Position numbers and translations under genes: made by a program. Shown here piece after piece: positions 1 through 7,166 of a DNA stretch of 64,000 nt. The DNA comes from Haloarcula pellucida (GTDB lineage: Archaea; Halobacteriota; Halobacteria; Halobacteriales; Haloarculaceae). The stretch covers positions 186,379 through 250,378 of the forward strand of contig NZ_BMOU01000004.1 in assembly GCF_014647235.1 (NCBI RefSeq), given 5' to 3'. How positions within the stretch are numbered: position 1 is the stretch's first letter; each line of letters opens with the position of its first letter. A model generated the notes under the pieces. That model was not told the DNA's origin. It made no database searches and worked only from the letters and a program-made list of their open reading frames with translations.

Positions 1-152
1 TCCGACTGCGTGCCGGTGATTGCGCCAGCACTGAGCGCGACCACCGTCGTCGTCGCGACGATCATCACGGCGAGCATCAGTGCCACCCCGAGTGGCGCAG
101 ACTGCGCGCGTTGGCGCCGCTGGCCATCCTCGGAGTCGATTGGCGATCGCAT
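1..152 (-). CDS. Pilin-like DUF7289-type surface protein, N-terminal fragment
   Basis: Only the first 50 codons are in the window; the gene continues past base 1. The N-terminus is short, polar and basic, then QSAPLGVALMLAVMIVATTT leads into a hydrophobic segment, the layout of archaeal type III (prepilin-like) signal segments. This segment is almost identical to that of the next gene (bases 284-1993), so the two are tandem paralogues. The ATG at 152 was chosen because a TATA-like element (cttatc on the minus strand, about 177-183) lies roughly 25-30 bases upstream, the usual leaderless spacing in haloarchaea. Function is unknown; by analogy it is an envelope or surface protein. Confidence in the gene is good, in the role low. 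Confidence 0.7.
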   Translation of the reverse strand, partial: MRSPIDSEDGQRRQRAQSAPLGVALMLAVMIVATTTVVALSAGAITGTQS

Positions 153-283
153 TGCGACGACTTAGATATCATCCGTGATAAGCACGATGGCCGATTGGTG
201 AGAACTGATAGCTTCATCGGAGCGACCGCCTACGGTGAGAGTATCGTCGGAGAAACCGAACTGTCACTCCCGCACGGCGCTGA

Positions 284-1993
284 TTACGACGCCGTGACGT
301 TGACTCGGTTGACCGAGACGTGGAGGTAGGTCAGTGCAGGTATCGTTCGCGCGTTCTGGACGCTCTGGACGTTCGTCAGCGCTTCGTCGTAGTGGACGCC
401 GTAGTTGTTGCTGATGAACGAGACGTCGCCGACGATACCGCCATAGACGTGCGCATTGTTGTCGAGCGTCGCAGACGTCCCGGGATTGGCACCGTCCCCC
501 GGACCGTACAGGACTCCGACGAAGACGGCGTTGTTGTTGAACGTGGCGCTCGCGCCGGGGTTCGTGTACACCCAGAAGTTCGGGGCCTCGTCACCGGTAA
601 CGGAGTTGTAGGCGTTCTGCCCGTAGGTCACGTCGCCTTCGACGTAGAGGTTGACGCGGTTGCCACCGACGACTTCGATGTTCGCGTTGTTCGGAAGGGT
701 GACGTCGCCATCAACGACGATATTCACTGGCCCACCGCTGCTGTCGATTCGGAGGGTCCCCGGAACGTTCATATAATCTAGGTAATACGTCCCGGCAGTC
801 ACCTCACAGGTCGACCCGCAGTTCTCCAGCGTGTTCGTGCTCTCGTCGATGTCCACGCTCGGGTCGTCGTTGTCGTTCTCGCTGCTGTCGTCGGCGCCGA
901 CTCGCCGATTGTCGATGAGCAGTTCCACGGAGTCCGGCGAGGTGACGGACGCGTTCTGTTCGTCCCAGCCGTCGACGCCGCCCGGATACCCCCCTCCAGA
1001 GGCCGTCCCGCCGTACGAGAGGTTGCCACGAATCTCACCGTTGTTGGCGATATCGACGTCACCGCCAGCCTCCAGACTCCCCTTGATCACGGCGTTGTTC
1101 TCGACGTCGACGTCGCCGGCAGCGATGATTCGGGTCTCCTCTGCTACCGTCGCACTGTAGTCGCCGTTCGAGGAGTTGTAGCTGTCTGCCTCGGCGTTGT
1201 TCTTGATGGTCATCGACGTGCCGGGCGCCCCCGAGACGATACCGCCGGCGACTGGGGGGTTCGTCGCTGGAACAGAGAGGGTAAGCGTCACCTCCTCGTT
1301 CACGTGGTCGTACGCCACCCCGCCGTCCGTCCGCTCCTCGAAATAGTCGCCCCACGCTCGATAGTACTCGCTCTGGACGACGACGTTGACGCGACCGCTC
1401 TGTAGGGGATTCGTCCGACCGAGCGTCGTGTTCGGATAGGCCTGCATCGACCCGTTGTCGGTGACGGTGGCCTGCCCACTGAGCGACGAATCGCCGGAGA
1501 CCGTCACTAGCGGAAGCGTCAGCGTGGCGTTCCGATAGTGCAGTTCAGGTGGCGAGACCATCACTCCCTGCCCGTCCGCGTTCGTCCGCCAGACGCCACC
1601 ACCCTGATACGCGACTCTCGTTCCGCCCTCGCCCTCGTAGACGACTTTGCCCATCTCCTGTTCGATGATGGGCGTCGCGACGCCGTCGACTTCGACACGT
1701 ATCTCCCCGCCGTCGGTCCCATCGACCACCCGATATCTGTTCGACCCAACCGCCGAGAGGTCGACTCGCTGGACCTCCGACTGACCGAGCGCGACGAGCG
1801 CGGCTTGTGAGTCCAGTTGCGTCAGTACTTTATTGGTCCGCTCGGTGTCCAGTTGGCTCTGCGTACTCGCGATGGCGTCGGCACCCAGCGCGACGACAGC
1901 CGTCGTCGAGACGATCATGACCGCGAGGACGAGTACGACTCCCAACGGCGCACTCTGCCCCCGAGACCCGACGCTGCCACCCCTTCCCGGCAT
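284..1993 (-). CDS. DUF7289-like surface protein with pilin-type N-terminus and bactofilin-like repeats
   Basis: A 569-residue protein with one hydrophobic N-terminal segment (about residues 15-37) of the type III/pilin-like kind, followed by a long extracellular-looking region rich in Ser, Thr, Asn and Gly. Two stretches (around residues 260-330 and 425-520) carry short repeats such as NNAVIKGSLEAGGDVDI and NNGEIRGNL, in which small polar residues alternate with I/V. This is the pattern of a right-handed beta-helix as in bactofilins. The pairing of a pilin-like leader and bactofilin-like repeats matches what I recall of the haloarchaeal DUF7289 group. It probably assembles at the cell surface or in an envelope filament, but no function is established. 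It is the tandem paralogue of the gene cut by the left edge. Confidence 0.8.
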   Translation of the reverse strand: MPGRGGSVGSRGQSAPLGVVLVLAVMIVSTTAVVALGADAIASTQSQLDTERTNKVLTQLDSQAALVALGQSEVQRVDLSAVGSNRYRVVDGTDGGEIRVEVDGVATPIIEQEMGKVVYEGEGGTRVAYQGGGVWRTNADGQGVMVSPPELHYRNATLTLPLVTVSGDSSLSGQATVTDNGSMQAYPNTTLGRTNPLQSGRVNVVVQSEYYRAWGDYFEERTDGGVAYDHVNEEVTLTLSVPATNPPVAGGIVSGAPGTSMTIKNNAEADSYNSSNGDYSATVAEETRIIAAGDVDVENNAVIKGSLEAGGDVDIANNGEIRGNLSYGGTASGGGYPGGVDGWDEQNASVTSPDSVELLIDNRRVGADDSSENDNDDPSVDIDESTNTLENCGSTCEVTAGTYYLDYMNVPGTLRIDSSGGPVNIVVDGDVTLPNNANIEVVGGNRVNLYVEGDVTYGQNAYNSVTGDEAPNFWVYTNPGASATFNNNAVFVGVLYGPGDGANPGTSATLDNNAHVYGGIVGDVSFISNNYGVHYDEALTNVQSVQNARTIPALTYLHVSVNRVNVTAS

Positions 1994-2063
1994 GGTTTAT
2001 TACAGTCGCTTCTGACATAATACTCTTGGCGTGGTATCGAACACTGAATGTGGCTCGGTACCG

Positions 2064-2609
2064 TTACTCACCGTAGCTGACGGTAGTCTCCTCGGCGACT
2101 GGCTTGAGTACGTACCGGCCGGTCCCGCCCCGAGCCACCGGCGTGAAGTCCGCAGTAAAGCGCGTCGTCCGGCCGGTGCGAATCTCGAACGACTGCGGGA
2201 ACTTCAGGCGGGCGTTCCCGGGCGTCGTGACCATCGCCATGCCGCCGTCCGCGAGCGACGCTTCGACGGTCGAGATACCGAGTTTGAGGTAGGCGTACTC
2301 CTCGGTTCGGAGCTCTACTGTCTCGGCGAGTGCGGCCGCCTCGCCGGTCAGGTCGACGAGGTCGAGGGTGACGCCGCTGACGCTGAAGGTCAGTTCGTCG
2401 CCGTCGTGGTCTGCCGTCCCGGTGGCCGACGCCGCCGGCAGGACGCGAATCTCGTCGACGGAGACGACACAGGACTCGAAATCGCCGATGTCGCCGGGCT
2501 GGTCACTGACGTACGTGGCGAGCGTCCCCGTCGGCCCGTCGCTGGCACACCCGGCGACGACGGCGCCGGTGACCGCGACGCCGCTTTGCAGGAACGCACG
2601 CCTATCCAT
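2064..2609 (-). CDS. DUF4382 domain lipoprotein
   Basis: 181-residue predicted Tat-exported lipoprotein. The N-terminus MDRRAFLQSG has the RRxFL twin-arginine motif, then a hydrophobic stretch ends in the lipobox VVAGC with the lipid-attachment cysteine at residue 21. The mature part begins TGTLATYVSDQPGDIGDFES and continues with the beta-rich DUF4382 pattern (V-V-S-V-D-E-I-R-V), a domain of unknown function common in bacterial and archaeal lipoproteins. The frame is open to base 2651, but the internal ATG at 2609 is preferred because it places the Tat motif at the very N-terminus. It stands alone between the pilin-like gene and the rps15 leader. Substrate or partner unknown. Confidence 0.82.
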   Translation of the reverse strand: MDRRAFLQSGVAVTGAVVAGCASDGPTGTLATYVSDQPGDIGDFESCVVSVDEIRVLPAASATGTADHDGDELTFSVSGVTLDLVDLTGEAAALAETVELRTEEYAYLKLGISTVEASLADGGMAMVTTPGNARLKFPQSFEIRTGRTTRFTADFTPVARGGTGRYVLKPVAEETTVSYGE

Positions 2610-2662
2610 GCACCCACCGTGGATGTACCAGTACAAATGTCTACTGGCCACGGAGACGAGAT

Positions 2663-2836
2663 GGAAACGGTTTAGTCGCGTGACCGACGACGCCTCTACG
2701 GGAACAGCACGACCGCAAATCTGACACGCCGTGGGATTCCACGGCTCGGGATTGCGGCCGTGTTTGGCATCGTCCGATGCCGATACGCCTCGCTACCGGC
2801 AGCGACGAGCGGTTCGTGCGGTTCCAATCGACAACA
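2663..2836 (+). promoter_or_regulatory. Promoter and long structured leader upstream of rps15
   Basis: A BRE/TATA-like element (aaacggtttag, about 2665-2675) predicts transcription starting near 2697-2702, about 140 bases before the rps15 ATG. Most haloarchaeal mRNAs are leaderless, so this is long. The leader can fold: bases 2708-2718 pair with 2752-2762 (one mismatch), enclosing a perfect 7-bp hairpin 2728-2734/2739-2745. A second perfect 7-bp hairpin is at 2766-2772/2775-2781, and a short 4-bp stem at 2791-2794/2801-2804. It may be an autoregulatory leader or an independent small RNA; the sequence alone does not decide. Confidence 0.5.
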
Positions 2837-3307
2837 ATGGCACGAATGCACACACGCCGTCGCGGCTCGTCCGACTCGGACAAGCCCGCGGCAGACGAAC
2901 CCCCGGAGTGGAGCGACGTCGACGACGACGCCGTCGAAGCGCGCGTCGTCGAACTCGCAGAGCAGGGTCACTCGCCCAGCGAAATCGGTCTCAAACTACG
3001 CGACGAAGGTGTTCAGGGCACGCCCGTCCCGAACGTCAAACTCGCGACCGGTAAGAAGGTCACCGAGATTCTCGAGGAGAACGACGCCGACGGCGACGTC
3101 CCCGAGGACCTCCGGAACCTGATGGAGCGCGCAGTGCGTCTGCGCGACCACATGGACGAGAACCCCGGCGACCACCAGAACAAGCGTGCACTCCAGAACA
3201 CGCAGTCGAAGATTCGCCGACTCGTCGACTACTACCGCGGTGACGAACTCGACGAGGACTTCACCTACAGCTACGACAAGGCCGTCGCGCTGCTCTACGA
3301 AGACTGA
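2837..3307 (+). CDS. rps15: 30S ribosomal protein S15 (uS15)
   Basis: 156-residue archaeal S15. It binds the central domain of 16S rRNA early in small-subunit assembly. The archaeal/eukaryotic form has an N-terminal extension before the conserved core; here MARMHTRRRGSS opens that extension, and the core is seen in the segment LRDHMDENPGDHQNKRALQN and the following KIRRLVDYYR helix. The frame is open from 2777, but the ATG at 2837 gives the standard archaeal N-terminus. The gene heads a translation operon: its TGA overlaps the ATG of the next gene by one base. A long structured leader lies upstream. Confidence 0.97.
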   Translation: MARMHTRRRGSSDSDKPAADEPPEWSDVDDDAVEARVVELAEQGHSPSEIGLKLRDEGVQGTPVPNVKLATGKKVTEILEENDADGDVPEDLRNLMERAVRLRDHMDENPGDHQNKRALQNTQSKIRRLVDYYRGDELDEDFTYSYDKAVALLYED

Positions 3308-4425
3308 TGTCGACCACCGGTCGGGAACAGCCGCCAGCCCCCGCCCCCAGTGACGTCGCCGCGTCGCTCGGCGCCGCCGACTTCGTTCGGCTCGTCAGCG
3401 ACGCGACCGGCGCTTCGCTGGCCGCGACGGGCGTACTGGCACGGGCACTCGACGCCGCCGGAACGCCGTTCCAGGCGAGCGTCGTCGCCCCCTTCGCCGA
3501 CCCCGACCGGACGACGGAGGCCGACGCGACAGTCGCCCTCGGTCGCTCGCTCCCGACTGCCGACCACACGCTGGCCGACCGGCCGACCGCGGCCGCCTTC
3601 GAGGTGGCGCGCGAACTCGGCACCGCGACCAGTCCGACCCTCGCGCTCGCCGGCACGATCGCTGGCGGCGACGTGGACGGGTCGGTCGAGAGCGCCGCCG
3701 AACAGGCGGGCCTCGACCGCCGCCCCGGACTCGCGGTACCGGTCGCGGACCTCGCCGACGGACTGGCCCACTCGACGCTGCTCTCGGGCCCCTTCTCGGG
3801 GGACGAGGAGCAGGCACGAGCGACGCTGGCCGAACTGGCCCTGCCCGCCGACCCGACCGACGACGACCACCGGCGCGTCGCGTCGCTGGTCGCACTGTCG
3901 GTCACCGGTGTGGACGACGCGCCGCCGCGGGCCGCCGACGCCCTCGGTCGCGTCCTCCACCCCTACGTGGGCGGGCCGTTCGAGACGATCGGCGGCTACG
4001 CCGACGTGTTAGACGCTGTTGCCCGGGAGCGACCGGGAACGGGCGTCGCACTCGCGCTCGGGCACGACAGCGTCCGCGAGGACGCCCTCTCGGCGTGGCG
4101 AACCCACGCCCGCCGGGCCCACACCGCCGTCGACGACGCGACGACCGGCCGATACGACGGCCTGTTCGTCGCCCGCGGCGATCAGATGCCGGTCGGCACC
4201 GTCGCCCGTCTCGTGGCCGACTTCCGCGCGCCCGAACCCGTGACGCTCGTCGTCACGGACGGCGAGGCCGCGGCCCGCGCCACCGACGACCGGGACGTGG
4301 CCGCGACGATGCGGGCCGCCGCCGACGCCGTCGACGGCGAGGCGGTTGGGCACGGTACCCGCGCCAGCGCGAGATTCGACGTGCCGACCGCGGACCTCAT
4401 CGAAGCGTTCAGGGAGGCACTATGA
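3307..4425 (+). CDS. RecJ-like (DHH-superfamily) protein, probably catalytically degenerate
   Basis: 372-residue protein in the position occupied by a gene annotated 'RecJ-like exonuclease' between rps15 and pcc1 in haloarchaea. Active DHH phosphoesterases carry an HxDxDG-type motif and a DHH motif. Here the region that should hold the first motif reads VSDATGAS, and no clear DHH triad follows, so metal-dependent nuclease activity is doubtful. It may be a structural RecJ paralogue comparable to Cdc45-like RecJ homologues that bind GINS in the archaeal replisome; that is inference. The ATG overlaps the rps15 stop by one base and the 3' end overlaps pcc1 (ATGA), so it is translationally coupled to both. 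Confidence 0.7.
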   Translation: MSTTGREQPPAPAPSDVAASLGAADFVRLVSDATGASLAATGVLARALDAAGTPFQASVVAPFADPDRTTEADATVALGRSLPTADHTLADRPTAAAFEVARELGTATSPTLALAGTIAGGDVDGSVESAAEQAGLDRRPGLAVPVADLADGLAHSTLLSGPFSGDEEQARATLAELALPADPTDDDHRRVASLVALSVTGVDDAPPRAADALGRVLHPYVGGPFETIGGYADVLDAVARERPGTGVALALGHDSVREDALSAWRTHARRAHTAVDDATTGRYDGLFVARGDQMPVGTVARLVADFRAPEPVTLVVTDGEAAARATDDRDVAATMRAAADAVDGEAVGHGTRASARFDVPTADLIEAFREAL

Positions 4426-4661
4426 GACGGGCCGAGATCCGCACGACACACGGCTCGCCAGCCCGCGCAGCACGCGTCGCGGCCGCACTCCGGCCGGACA
4501 ACACCGACGAGATGACCACCCGCGTCGAAGACGACGCCGTGGTCACCACCGTCGAGCGCGACTCGACGGGCGGGTTGCAGTCGACCGTCGACGACTACGT
4601 CGTCAACCTCCGGGTCGCAGCACAGCTATCCGACCAATCCATACAATCCAACCATGAGTGA
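4422..4661 (+). CDS. pcc1: KEOPS complex subunit Pcc1
   Basis: 79-residue protein matching the small Pcc1 family, the dimerisation subunit of KEOPS, which with Kae1, Bud32 and Cgi121 makes t6A at position 37 of ANN-decoding tRNAs. The characteristic pattern is an N-terminal beta strand with a following helix (RAARVAAALRPDN), then the C-terminal helix with NLRVAAQL. Synteny rps15/RecJ-like/pcc1/rps3ae is typical of haloarchaea and supports the call. The start ATG at 4422 overlaps the preceding stop, and its end overlaps the rps3ae start by eight bases, so all four genes are probably co-translated. Confidence 0.88.
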   Translation: MRRAEIRTTHGSPARAARVAAALRPDNTDEMTTRVEDDAVVTTVERDSTGGLQSTVDDYVVNLRVAAQLSDQSIQSNHE

Positions 4662-5298
4662 ACGAAGCGTCTCAAAGCGCAAACAGCAAAAGCGGTGGTA
4701 CACCGTGCAGGCTCCCGAACAGTTCGACCGGGAGGTTCTCGGTGAGACACCCGCAGACGAACCGGACCAGGTGCTCGGTCGCACCATCGAAACGACGCTG
4801 GGCGAACTGAACAAGGACGCCAGCGAGAACAACACGAAGCTGACCTTCAAGATCAACGAGGTCGCCAGCGACTCCGCGTACACGGAGTTCGTCAAGCACG
4901 AGCTAACGCGGGACTACCTGCGCTCGCTCGTCCGCCGCGGCTCCTCGAAGGTCGAGGCCTTCATCACCGTGCTGACGACGGACGACTACCGCGTCCAGAT
5001 TCAGCCGGTCGCCGTCACGACGAAGAAGGCCGACGCCTCCCAGGAGAAAGCCATCCGCCGCACGATGATCGACCTCGTCGAGGAGACCGCGAAGGACCGC
5101 ACCTTCGAGGAACTCGTCGACAGCGTCGTCGAGGGGCGTCTCTCCTCGGCCATCTACGGCGAGGCCAAGGAGATCTACCCCCTCCGCCGCGTCGAGATCC
5201 AGAAGACCACCCTCGAGGCTCGCCCCGAGGAAGTCGCCGCCGAAGAGGAGACGGCCGTCGACGTCGACGAGGAAGACGTCGAAGTCGAAGAAGCCTAA
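4654..5298 (+). CDS. rps3ae: 30S ribosomal protein S3Ae (eS1)
   Basis: 214-residue eS1 protein of the small subunit platform, found in archaea and eukaryotes and not in bacteria. The sequence opens MSERSVSKRKQQKRWYTVQA, contains the conserved KLTFKINEV and HELTRDYLRSLVRRGSSKVE segments, and ends in an acidic Glu/Asp-rich tail (EEETAVDVDEEDVEVEEA), a halophilic adaptation. It closes the four-gene operon starting at rps15. Confidence 0.97.
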   Translation: MSERSVSKRKQQKRWYTVQAPEQFDREVLGETPADEPDQVLGRTIETTLGELNKDASENNTKLTFKINEVASDSAYTEFVKHELTRDYLRSLVRRGSSKVEAFITVLTTDDYRVQIQPVAVTTKKADASQEKAIRRTMIDLVEETAKDRTFEELVDSVVEGRLSSAIYGEAKEIYPLRRVEIQKTTLEARPEEVAAEEETAVDVDEEDVEVEEA

Positions 5299-5319
5299 CT
5301 CCGTTCGGCACACAGCCGA

Positions 5320-5757
5320 CTATTCTTCGGTCGTTTCCGGGTCGTCAGTGACGACTACGGTGCCGACCATCCCGCCGCGTTCGTGCGGGATGCAAAAGTA
5401 CGGGTACTCGCCGCGCACCTCGAACGTGTGTTCGAAGGACTGTCCCTCGAACAGCGTCCCGTCCGAACTGTTCCCCCACGCGTCTCGGGCGGCCTGTTCC
5501 GACTCGAACCCGCCCGAGGCGAAGAAGTCGGCGCCCTCGGGGAGGGTGTCCTCGTAGGCGGTGACGGTGTGGCCCTGTTTGCTCGTGTTGAGCCACGTCA
5601 CGGTGGTGCCCGGTTCGACCCGCAGTTCCTGTGGCCGGAACACCTTCGCGCCCATCCCGACGTCGTAGTCGGTGTTGGCGCTCCTACCACCGATACACCC
5701 GGCCAGACCGACTGCCGTGGTCGGCCCGACTGCCCGGAGAAATGCTCGTCGGTCCAT
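5320..5757 (-). CDS. Halocyanin-like blue copper lipoprotein
   Basis: 145-residue predicted Tat lipoprotein (MDRRAFLRAVG; lipobox LAGC with Cys21) carrying one plastocyanin/azurin-like cupredoxin domain. The type 1 copper ligands are visible: His63 in the GHTVT motif and Cys122, His125, Met130 in YFCIPHERGGM. Such proteins carry electrons at the outer face of the haloarchaeal membrane, feeding or draining terminal oxidases. An insertion of about 40 residues between the first ligand and the Cys loop is rich in Ala, Ser and Gly. The reading frame is open to 5865, but the ATG at 5757 puts the Tat motif first. Encoded alone and convergent with rps3ae. Confidence 0.93.
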   Translation of the reverse strand: MDRRAFLRAVGPTTAVGLAGCIGGRSANTDYDVGMGAKVFRPQELRVEPGTTVTWLNTSKQGHTVTAYEDTLPEGADFFASGGFESEQAARDAWGNSSDGTLFEGQSFEHTFEVRGEYPYFCIPHERGGMVGTVVVTDDPETTEE

Positions 5758-5863
5758 AGCCTCGCTCGGTACCGGACGGACAAAGACGACTCGGTTCGGT
5801 ACGAGTGAGCGAGAGTGAGTAGCGGGCCGTGAGCGGGGCGCCGCTGTCGAGGGGCGAGTTCTC

Positions 5864-5943
5864 ATACTGGTGGCTGTAACAAACTGAAGTAATTCGCCAC
5901 CCCGGGGCGGCGAATATCGTTACGAACTTACAGCCACCAGTAT
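5864..5943. mobile_element. Palindromic MITE-like element with 3-bp flanking duplication
   Basis: Outer 16-base arms are perfect inverted repeats: 5864-5879 (atactggtggctgtaa) and 5928-5943. The centre is also symmetrical: 5892-5915 pairs with itself apart from one mismatched pair, around ccccgggg. The whole segment is thus a near-palindrome centred at 5903.5. Trinucleotide tca occurs on both flanks (5862-5864 and 5943-5945), consistent with a 3-bp target duplication around a 78-bp insertion at 5865-5942. The right tca is the reverse complement of the purK stop codon, so insertion would have been at the end of purK. It encodes nothing. It could instead be a bidirectional stem-loop. Confidence 0.5.
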
Positions 5944-7100
5944 CAGTCCCGGAACGTGAGTCCGTCGCGCAACTCGCGGACGTCGGCGAGCAACTCGTCG
6001 ACGTCGCGCTCGCCGTCACCGGGCATCGTGACGTGGCCCATCTTCCGCAACTCGTACACCTCGTGCTTGCCGTACCAGTGGAGGTGCGCTCGGTCAGTGT
6101 CGAACACGGCGTCGTCGCCGTACAGCACCGCTGGTTGACGCTCGTCGACGTCGCCCAGAATGTTCGTCGAGACGGTGGGGTCGCGCTGCTCGGTCGTTCC
6201 CAGCGGCATCCCCAGCACCGCCCGGACGTGCTGTTCGAACTGCGAGGTGTGACAGCCCTCGATGGTCCAGTGGCCGGAGTTGTGCGGCCGCGGGGCGATT
6301 TCGTTCAGGAGAATCTCGTCGTCGGCCGTCTGGAACAGTTCGATGCCGAAGACGCCGCGGCCATCCATCACGTCTAAGACGTCCAGCGCCACCTCGCGGG
6401 CGCGGTCACGGACCGCTTCGCTCGCGCGGGCCGGCGCGACGCTCTCGCGGAGGATCTCTTCTTCGTGGATGGTCTCGGTGACCGGGAACGTGTCGCGTTC
6501 GCCGTCGCCGCGACAACCCATCACGGCCAGTTCACGCTCGAAGTCGACCATCTCTTCGACCATCGCCGGGCCGGCGACGTCGTCGACGGCCGCCTCGATG
6601 TCTTCGGGACCGGAGACCGGGACGTTCCCGCGCCCGTCGTAGCCGCCAGTGCGGGCCTTCAGCATCGCGGGGTAGCCGAGTTCCTCGCAGGCCTCGCGCA
6701 AGTCCTCGGCCGTCTCGACGGCGCGGAACGCCGGGACCGGAACCCCAGCCTCGGAGAGCCGCCGTTTCTGGACGAGTTTGTCCTCGATGGTCCGGAGCGT
6801 CTCGGGATCGGGGTGGACCGGCGTCCCCGTCTCCTCGGCGACTCGTTCGAGGACGTCGGGGTCGGCCAGCTCTATCTCGTAGGTGAGGACGTCCGCGCGC
6901 TCGGCCAGTCGGCGGAACGTCTCCTCGTCGTCGAAGTCGCCGACCAACTGGTCGCGGACGACCGGCGTGGCCGGACAGTCCGGCGTCGGGTCGGCGACGA
7001 CCAGTTCGACGCCCAGCGGCGCGGCCGCCTCTCCCATCATGCGTCCGAGTTGCCCACCGCCGACCACACCGACGGTCGGGCCGGGCGACGTACGTGTCAT
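5943..7100 (-). CDS. purK: 5-(carboxyamino)imidazole ribonucleotide synthase PurK
   Basis: 385-residue ATP-grasp enzyme. It makes N5-CAIR from AIR, bicarbonate and ATP in purine synthesis; PurE (encoded at about 21 kb in this window) then converts N5-CAIR to CAIR. Visible family features: N-terminal VGVVGGGQLGRMM, ATP-grasp segments EELGYPAMLKARTGGYDGRGN, VEEMVDFERELAVM, and the C-terminal EIAPRPHNSGHWTIEGC with following SQFEQHVRAV. Length is normal. Its stop codon TGA falls on the flank of the palindromic element described here. Confidence 0.96.
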   Translation of the reverse strand: MTRTSPGPTVGVVGGGQLGRMMGEAAAPLGVELVVADPTPDCPATPVVRDQLVGDFDDEETFRRLAERADVLTYEIELADPDVLERVAEETGTPVHPDPETLRTIEDKLVQKRRLSEAGVPVPAFRAVETAEDLREACEELGYPAMLKARTGGYDGRGNVPVSGPEDIEAAVDDVAGPAMVEEMVDFERELAVMGCRGDGERDTFPVTETIHEEEILRESVAPARASEAVRDRAREVALDVLDVMDGRGVFGIELFQTADDEILLNEIAPRPHNSGHWTIEGCHTSQFEQHVRAVLGMPLGTTEQRDPTVSTNILGDVDERQPAVLYGDDAVFDTDRAHLHWYGKHEVYELRKMGHVTMPGDGERDVDELLADVRELRDGLTFRD

Positions 7101-7166
7101 GTGCCGCGCTTTCGCTGGCGAGCGCTTAAACGTTGATTTCTGGGCCGACGAGAGCGACGGTCGGCC

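Noticed and set aside
2708-2836. H/ACA guide RNA in the rps15 leader
   Set aside because: An ACA occurs only just before the ATG and not at the proper distance from a stem; pocket sequences do not match rRNA targets that I know.
5864-5943. Simple transcription terminator at the purK end
   Set aside because: Possible, but archaeal termination relies mainly on T-runs, which are missing; flanking tca repeats and full-length symmetry fit an inserted element better.
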